From: Rhizobium sp. NFR07 | GTDB lineage: Bacteria; Pseudomonadota; Alphaproteobacteria; Rhizobiales; Rhizobiaceae | DNA: 64,000 bases | Assembly: GCF_900111905.1 (NCBI RefSeq) | Contig: NZ_FOKM01000011.1 | Coordinates: forward strand, 124,001-188,000 | Direction: 5' to 3' | Part shown: positions 60,757 to 64,000 of the stretch, one piece after another | Layout of the letters: the number at the start of each line of letters is the position of its first letter | Position numbering within the stretch: the stretch's first letter is position 1 | Notes under the pieces: model-generated | What the model saw: only the letters and a program-made list of their open reading frames with translations | What the model was told of the DNA's origin: nothing | Database searches by the model: none | Made by a program: the position numbers and the translations under genes

Positions 60757-63078
60757 TCAGCGCCCGGCCTTTGATCTTATTGGGACCTGCGCATCAACGT
60801 TGAATGTCGGTAGCTCGCTTGCAGGGACAGGCTTAGAAAGAAGATAACCTTGAAGGTCACTGCACCCGATCGCAATCAGGAAATCACGCTGGGCTTCCGT
60901 TTCAACACCCTCGGCGGTCGTTTCAATCCCAAGGCTTCTCCCGAGCGTGGTGATCGCCGCTGCGATCGCAGCGCCATTGCTTTGTCGGTCAAGCAGTCGC
61001 ACGAATGAACGGTCGATTTTAATTCGGTCGATACCAAACTCAATCAAATGACTAAGCGATGAAAATCCGGTGCCAAAATCGTCTAAGGCGATCTTGATGC
61101 CGGCACGACGTAGACGGGATAGATTGTCCTTAACCTGGTCGGGATCATCGACGAGCGCCGTTTCGGTAAGCTCCAGCTCGAGGCTTGTGGTTGCAAGACC
61201 GCTTTGCGCCACGATAGCAAGAACCGATTCAGCAAACCCCGCATGCCGCAATTGCTTCGGCGACACATTAACGGCGATAGTTCTTCCCCCGAACTGGCGT
61301 TTGGCCACGAGGCATGCCTGATCTAAGATGAACTCTCCAAGGGCTTCGATGAGACCGCAATCTTCTGCGAGTGGGATGAATTTATCCGGAGCCAGAAGGC
61401 CAAGCCGCGGGTGTCTCCAGCGCACAAGCGCTTCTGCTCCGGAAATATCTCTCTCGTCGCCGGCTTTGTGAATGGTTTGATAATGGATCTCGAACGCCGC
61501 CTCATTGTCGATCAGGGGCTCAGAGTTCCCCCGAGCAGTCTTGAGCCTCGATATTCTGCCAAGCTCGCTGCGCAATTCTTCGATAAGTTGCTCGCGTTCT
61601 CTTTGCTCGCTTTCTAGCTCGACGCCGTAGAGCACAAATCGGCCACGCCCTGAGGCTTTGGCTTGATAGAGGGCAACGTCAGCGCGTCGAAGCAACTCAT
61701 CGGCAGAGCAAGACATATCCGTGAGAGCGCATGCTCCGATTGAGCAGCCTATATTGACGATGACCTCACCGTGGTGCAGTTCGAACGGACGCTTGAATTC
61801 TGCGACAATCGCCTCAAACAGTGACAATCGATCCGCGCCCTCATCAGCTTTCGTGGTCAGGATGAGCGCAAACTCATCCCCGCCGAGACGAGCCAGCGTG
61901 TCGCTCCCCGACAGCATTGTGTTGATGCGCGCCGTTGCTTGCAACAGAAGCTCGTCGCCAGCGGCATGTCCATAGGAATCGTTGACTGCCTTGAAGCGAT
62001 CAAGATCGATCAGAGCGACGGTGGTGAAACCGTTCTGGCAATTTTGCGCCTGATAACAGACCTCGAGCCTTTGGGCGAAAAGCTCACGATTTGGCAATTT
62101 CGTCAAAACATCATGGAGCGCCAAGGCACGCGAGCGCTGCTCACTGCGCCTCAAGGCGTCCCAGCTTCGATTAAGCCGAAATACCAGAAAAAAGAACAGG
62201 ATGGCGAGAACGGCAACTGCTGCACAAACGTATGGCGTTAGGCGATCGATTACGCGGGAGCCCGGAAGATCTGGCGTCCATATGATCACACCTATCGGAT
62301 CACCCGTTGCAGTCGCTTCGACCTGAAACGCGACCTCACTCTCCTCCGCATCCAAGGTGCGGGCGTAGCGCGCTCCATTGAGCCCCATCTCGCGACTGAA
62401 GTCATCAAGGGCCGCGCCATCGAGGAACCGGAAACCGATGAGGTAGTAGGAAGGCAACGGGACGCTTGTCGTCTGCGTTCTATGCGGATCCAACTGTTCA
62501 CTAATTGGGACGATACCGACAAGTGATGGGCGGCCCTCAAGTCGCATCAGTTCGGCCTGGACACCTTTTGATGACGCGGGCGGCTCAAGCCCGCCTGACT
62601 TGCGCGATTCATTGAGCTGGACCCGTTGGAGCATGTCACCCAACAGTGGACGGACCCACTGATAGCGGCGCACCGTGTCCACGTCTTCTCGAAACGGGAA
62701 GTTGCCCTCCCGGTTGACGATGAGAAGCTTTTCGAAGCCAAATACGGATGTGACTGTGTGCCCAAAGCGCCTTGCGTCGTCAAAGCGAGGACTACGACCG
62801 TCCCGATCACCTGACACCGAAAGCAAGGAGCCATAACCCGCAGCCAGCAGACTCATGTCGTCGGCGACCTGCTTTACTTGGTCATCGAGCCGCTTTGTCA
62901 CCAACTGTTTCTGTCGTTCAAGTGCTGCAAGGTCGCTCTCGGCACCCGCCCATACCGTTGCCAATACCGCCAAAAGCAACGCAGCAATGCCGCTTGCGGC
63001 AATTGGCACGAAAATCATACGGTTATTCTTGCGGAGCGAGATACCGTTCAGTAACGCCTGCGATAAACGTGTAAGCAA
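60757..63078 (-). CDS. Membrane GGDEF-EAL c-di-GMP enzyme
   Basis: This 773-residue protein is built like the one at 56372: a membrane helix (about 25-45), a periplasmic CHASE4-like sensor (about 50-280), a second helix (about 285-305), GGDEF with intact site GGDEF at 399-403, and EAL with Glu549 in GAEALVRWRHP plus DDFGTGFSS and KIDRSF. Both catalytic halves look complete. The start is TTG at 63078, five bases after GGGGGCGGAA; an ATG at codon 22 is possible but would begin just before the membrane helix. The sensor differs in sequence from the other protein, so the inputs probably differ. Confidence 0.9.
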   Translation of the reverse strand: MLTRLSQALLNGISLRKNNRMIFVPIAASGIAALLLAVLATVWAGAESDLAALERQKQLVTKRLDDQVKQVADDMSLLAAGYGSLLSVSGDRDGRSPRFDDARRFGHTVTSVFGFEKLLIVNREGNFPFREDVDTVRRYQWVRPLLGDMLQRVQLNESRKSGGLEPPASSKGVQAELMRLEGRPSLVGIVPISEQLDPHRTQTTSVPLPSYYLIGFRFLDGAALDDFSREMGLNGARYARTLDAEESEVAFQVEATATGDPIGVIIWTPDLPGSRVIDRLTPYVCAAVAVLAILFFFLVFRLNRSWDALRRSEQRSRALALHDVLTKLPNRELFAQRLEVCYQAQNCQNGFTTVALIDLDRFKAVNDSYGHAAGDELLLQATARINTMLSGSDTLARLGGDEFALILTTKADEGADRLSLFEAIVAEFKRPFELHHGEVIVNIGCSIGACALTDMSCSADELLRRADVALYQAKASGRGRFVLYGVELESEQREREQLIEELRSELGRISRLKTARGNSEPLIDNEAAFEIHYQTIHKAGDERDISGAEALVRWRHPRLGLLAPDKFIPLAEDCGLIEALGEFILDQACLVAKRQFGGRTIAVNVSPKQLRHAGFAESVLAIVAQSGLATTSLELELTETALVDDPDQVKDNLSRLRRAGIKIALDDFGTGFSSLSHLIEFGIDRIKIDRSFVRLLDRQSNGAAIAAAITTLGRSLGIETTAEGVETEAQRDFLIAIGCSDLQGYLLSKPVPASELPTFNVDAQVPIRSKAGR

Positions 63079-63227
63079 TTCCGCCCCCTTAAGTCGAGAC
63101 AGAGTTCCGCAAAAACATTTCAGAAAGCTTATGAACGCATATGAAAATCAAGCGATATGTGAACTAAATTTTTAAAGCGGGTGTGCTCCAATGCGTTCAG
63201 TCATCATGGATGGAGCAAGGGGAAGCT

Positions 63228-64000
63228 ATGAATATATATAGACGCTGGGGGTTCAACCAGAAGCAAAAGAGCGGTTTGACCGTCTGCGTAGCTCTTGCAC
63301 TGTCGGGGATGCCTCTATCTGCCGCCGTAGCACAAACCGTTACTAAGATCGCAGTTGAAGGCATTTTTCCGCCATTCAACTATCTAGATTCAAAAGACCA
63401 GCTTCAGGGTTTCGACGTCGAAATTGCCAAGGCACTCTGTGAAAGCGCTAAACTTACCTGCGATTTTGTCGTGCAGGACTGGGATGGCATGATCCCCAAC
63501 CTGCTCGCGTCGAAATTCGACGCGATTGTCTCATCGATGTCGATGAGTGCCGAACGCAAGCAGCAAGTCGCTTTCACCGACCGTTACTACGACAGTCCGT
63601 CGGTCTTCGTCGTGCAGAAGACATCTGCGATAAAAACAACCGATGCGGAGGGCCTCATGAAGGCGAAACTCGGCGTCACCCTGTCGACCTCCCAGGCGAG
63701 TTACGCTGAAGATCACTATCCTCATCTCGACAGGGTGGTCTTCCAATCCTCGCCCGAACTTTACAAGGCGCTGGAAACCGGCGACGTCGATGTCATCCTC
63801 GAGGACAAGCTTGCCATCTACGACTGGCTGACCAACACCAAGGCGGGGCTCTGCTGTGAGTTCCGTGGCGGGGATGTCAAGGATGTAACATACTTTGGCG
63901 AAGGGGCAGGCATCGCCGTCCGGCCGGGCGATAAAGCCCTCTTGGACACGCTCAACCAGGCCTTGAGAGAGATACAGGCAAACGGAACCTACGATCAGAT
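63228..64000 (+). CDS. ABC transporter substrate-binding protein, amino-acid type (partial)
   Basis: This gene runs off the right edge; 257 codons are visible. The protein begins MNIYRRWGFNQKQKSGLTVC and has a signal peptide ending near SAAVAQ. The mature part follows the periplasmic binding fold of polar amino acid or opine uptake systems: KIAVEGIFPPFNYLDSKDQLQGFDVEIAKALCE, then WDGMIPNLLASKFDAIVSSMSMSAERKQQVAFTD, the family signature. A later CC pair (GLCCEF) may form part of the lysine/arginine/ornithine-type fold. A GGGGAAG site precedes the ATG. Permease and ATPase genes probably follow outside the window. Confidence 0.92.
   Translation, partial: MNIYRRWGFNQKQKSGLTVCVALALSGMPLSAAVAQTVTKIAVEGIFPPFNYLDSKDQLQGFDVEIAKALCESAKLTCDFVVQDWDGMIPNLLASKFDAIVSSMSMSAERKQQVAFTDRYYDSPSVFVVQKTSAIKTTDAEGLMKAKLGVTLSTSQASYAEDHYPHLDRVVFQSSPELYKALETGDVDVILEDKLAIYDWLTNTKAGLCCEFRGGDVKDVTYFGEGAGIAVRPGDKALLDTLNQALREIQANGTYDQ

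Overview
The window looks like the chromosome of a member of the Rhizobiaceae (Rhizobium/Agrobacterium/Sinorhizobium group). The evidence is the clpP-clpX-lon-hup order, a Rkp-type capsule lipid locus (rkpA-rkpG-rkpH), many small rhizobial families (DUF6894-, DUF982-, DUF3072-, DUF1236-, DUF2934-like), and repeated GGAAC-N17-GTT promoters of the alphaproteobacterial EcfG type. No rRNA, tRNA, insertion sequence or CRISPR array was seen. All calls come from reading the sequence; no database search was run.

Layout. 1-5.5 kb: protein quality control and nucleoid genes (clpP, clpX, lon, HU), each followed by a hairpin. 5.6-12.7 kb: a secreted phytase-like esterase and a YhaO/YhaN-type DNA repair pair. 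12.6-24.9 kb: an unknown membrane protein, a polysaccharide export lipoprotein, and the rkpA-rkpG-rkpH set (a 2.5-kilo-residue reducing polyketide synthase, an alpha-oxoamine synthase and a 3-ketosphinganine-reductase-like SDR). Together these could make a sphingoid-like lipid.

25-34.5 kb: small stress-type genes, a LuxR-family ATPase regulator broken by a frameshift at a GGCA repeat, a LysE exporter, DUF3072 and DUF72 genes, a topoisomerase IB, and a free-standing RNA polymerase alpha-CTD-like protein. 34.5-47.7 kb: a two-armed glycan cluster. The left arm (minus strand) is ugd, an alcohol dehydrogenase and a Gfo/Idh oxidoreductase. The right arm (plus strand) is a sugar epimerase, a glycosidase-epimerase fusion, one GT4 and three CgeB-like glycosyltransferases, a UDP-glucuronate decarboxylase-like enzyme and a methyltransferase. 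Both arms start from facing EcfG-type promoters, and neither contains a polymerase, flippase or ABC exporter.

47.7-53.6 kb: more small stress genes, including an Hsp20 gene behind a ROSE-like RNA thermometer. 53.9-64 kb: a chemoreceptor, two membrane GGDEF-EAL proteins, small orphan genes and the start of an amino-acid-type ABC binding protein cut by the window edge. The most coherent new signal is eight perfect GGAAC-N17-GTT sites between 30.9 and 50.2 kb. They suggest that this accessory block, including the glycan cluster, is a general stress response island.
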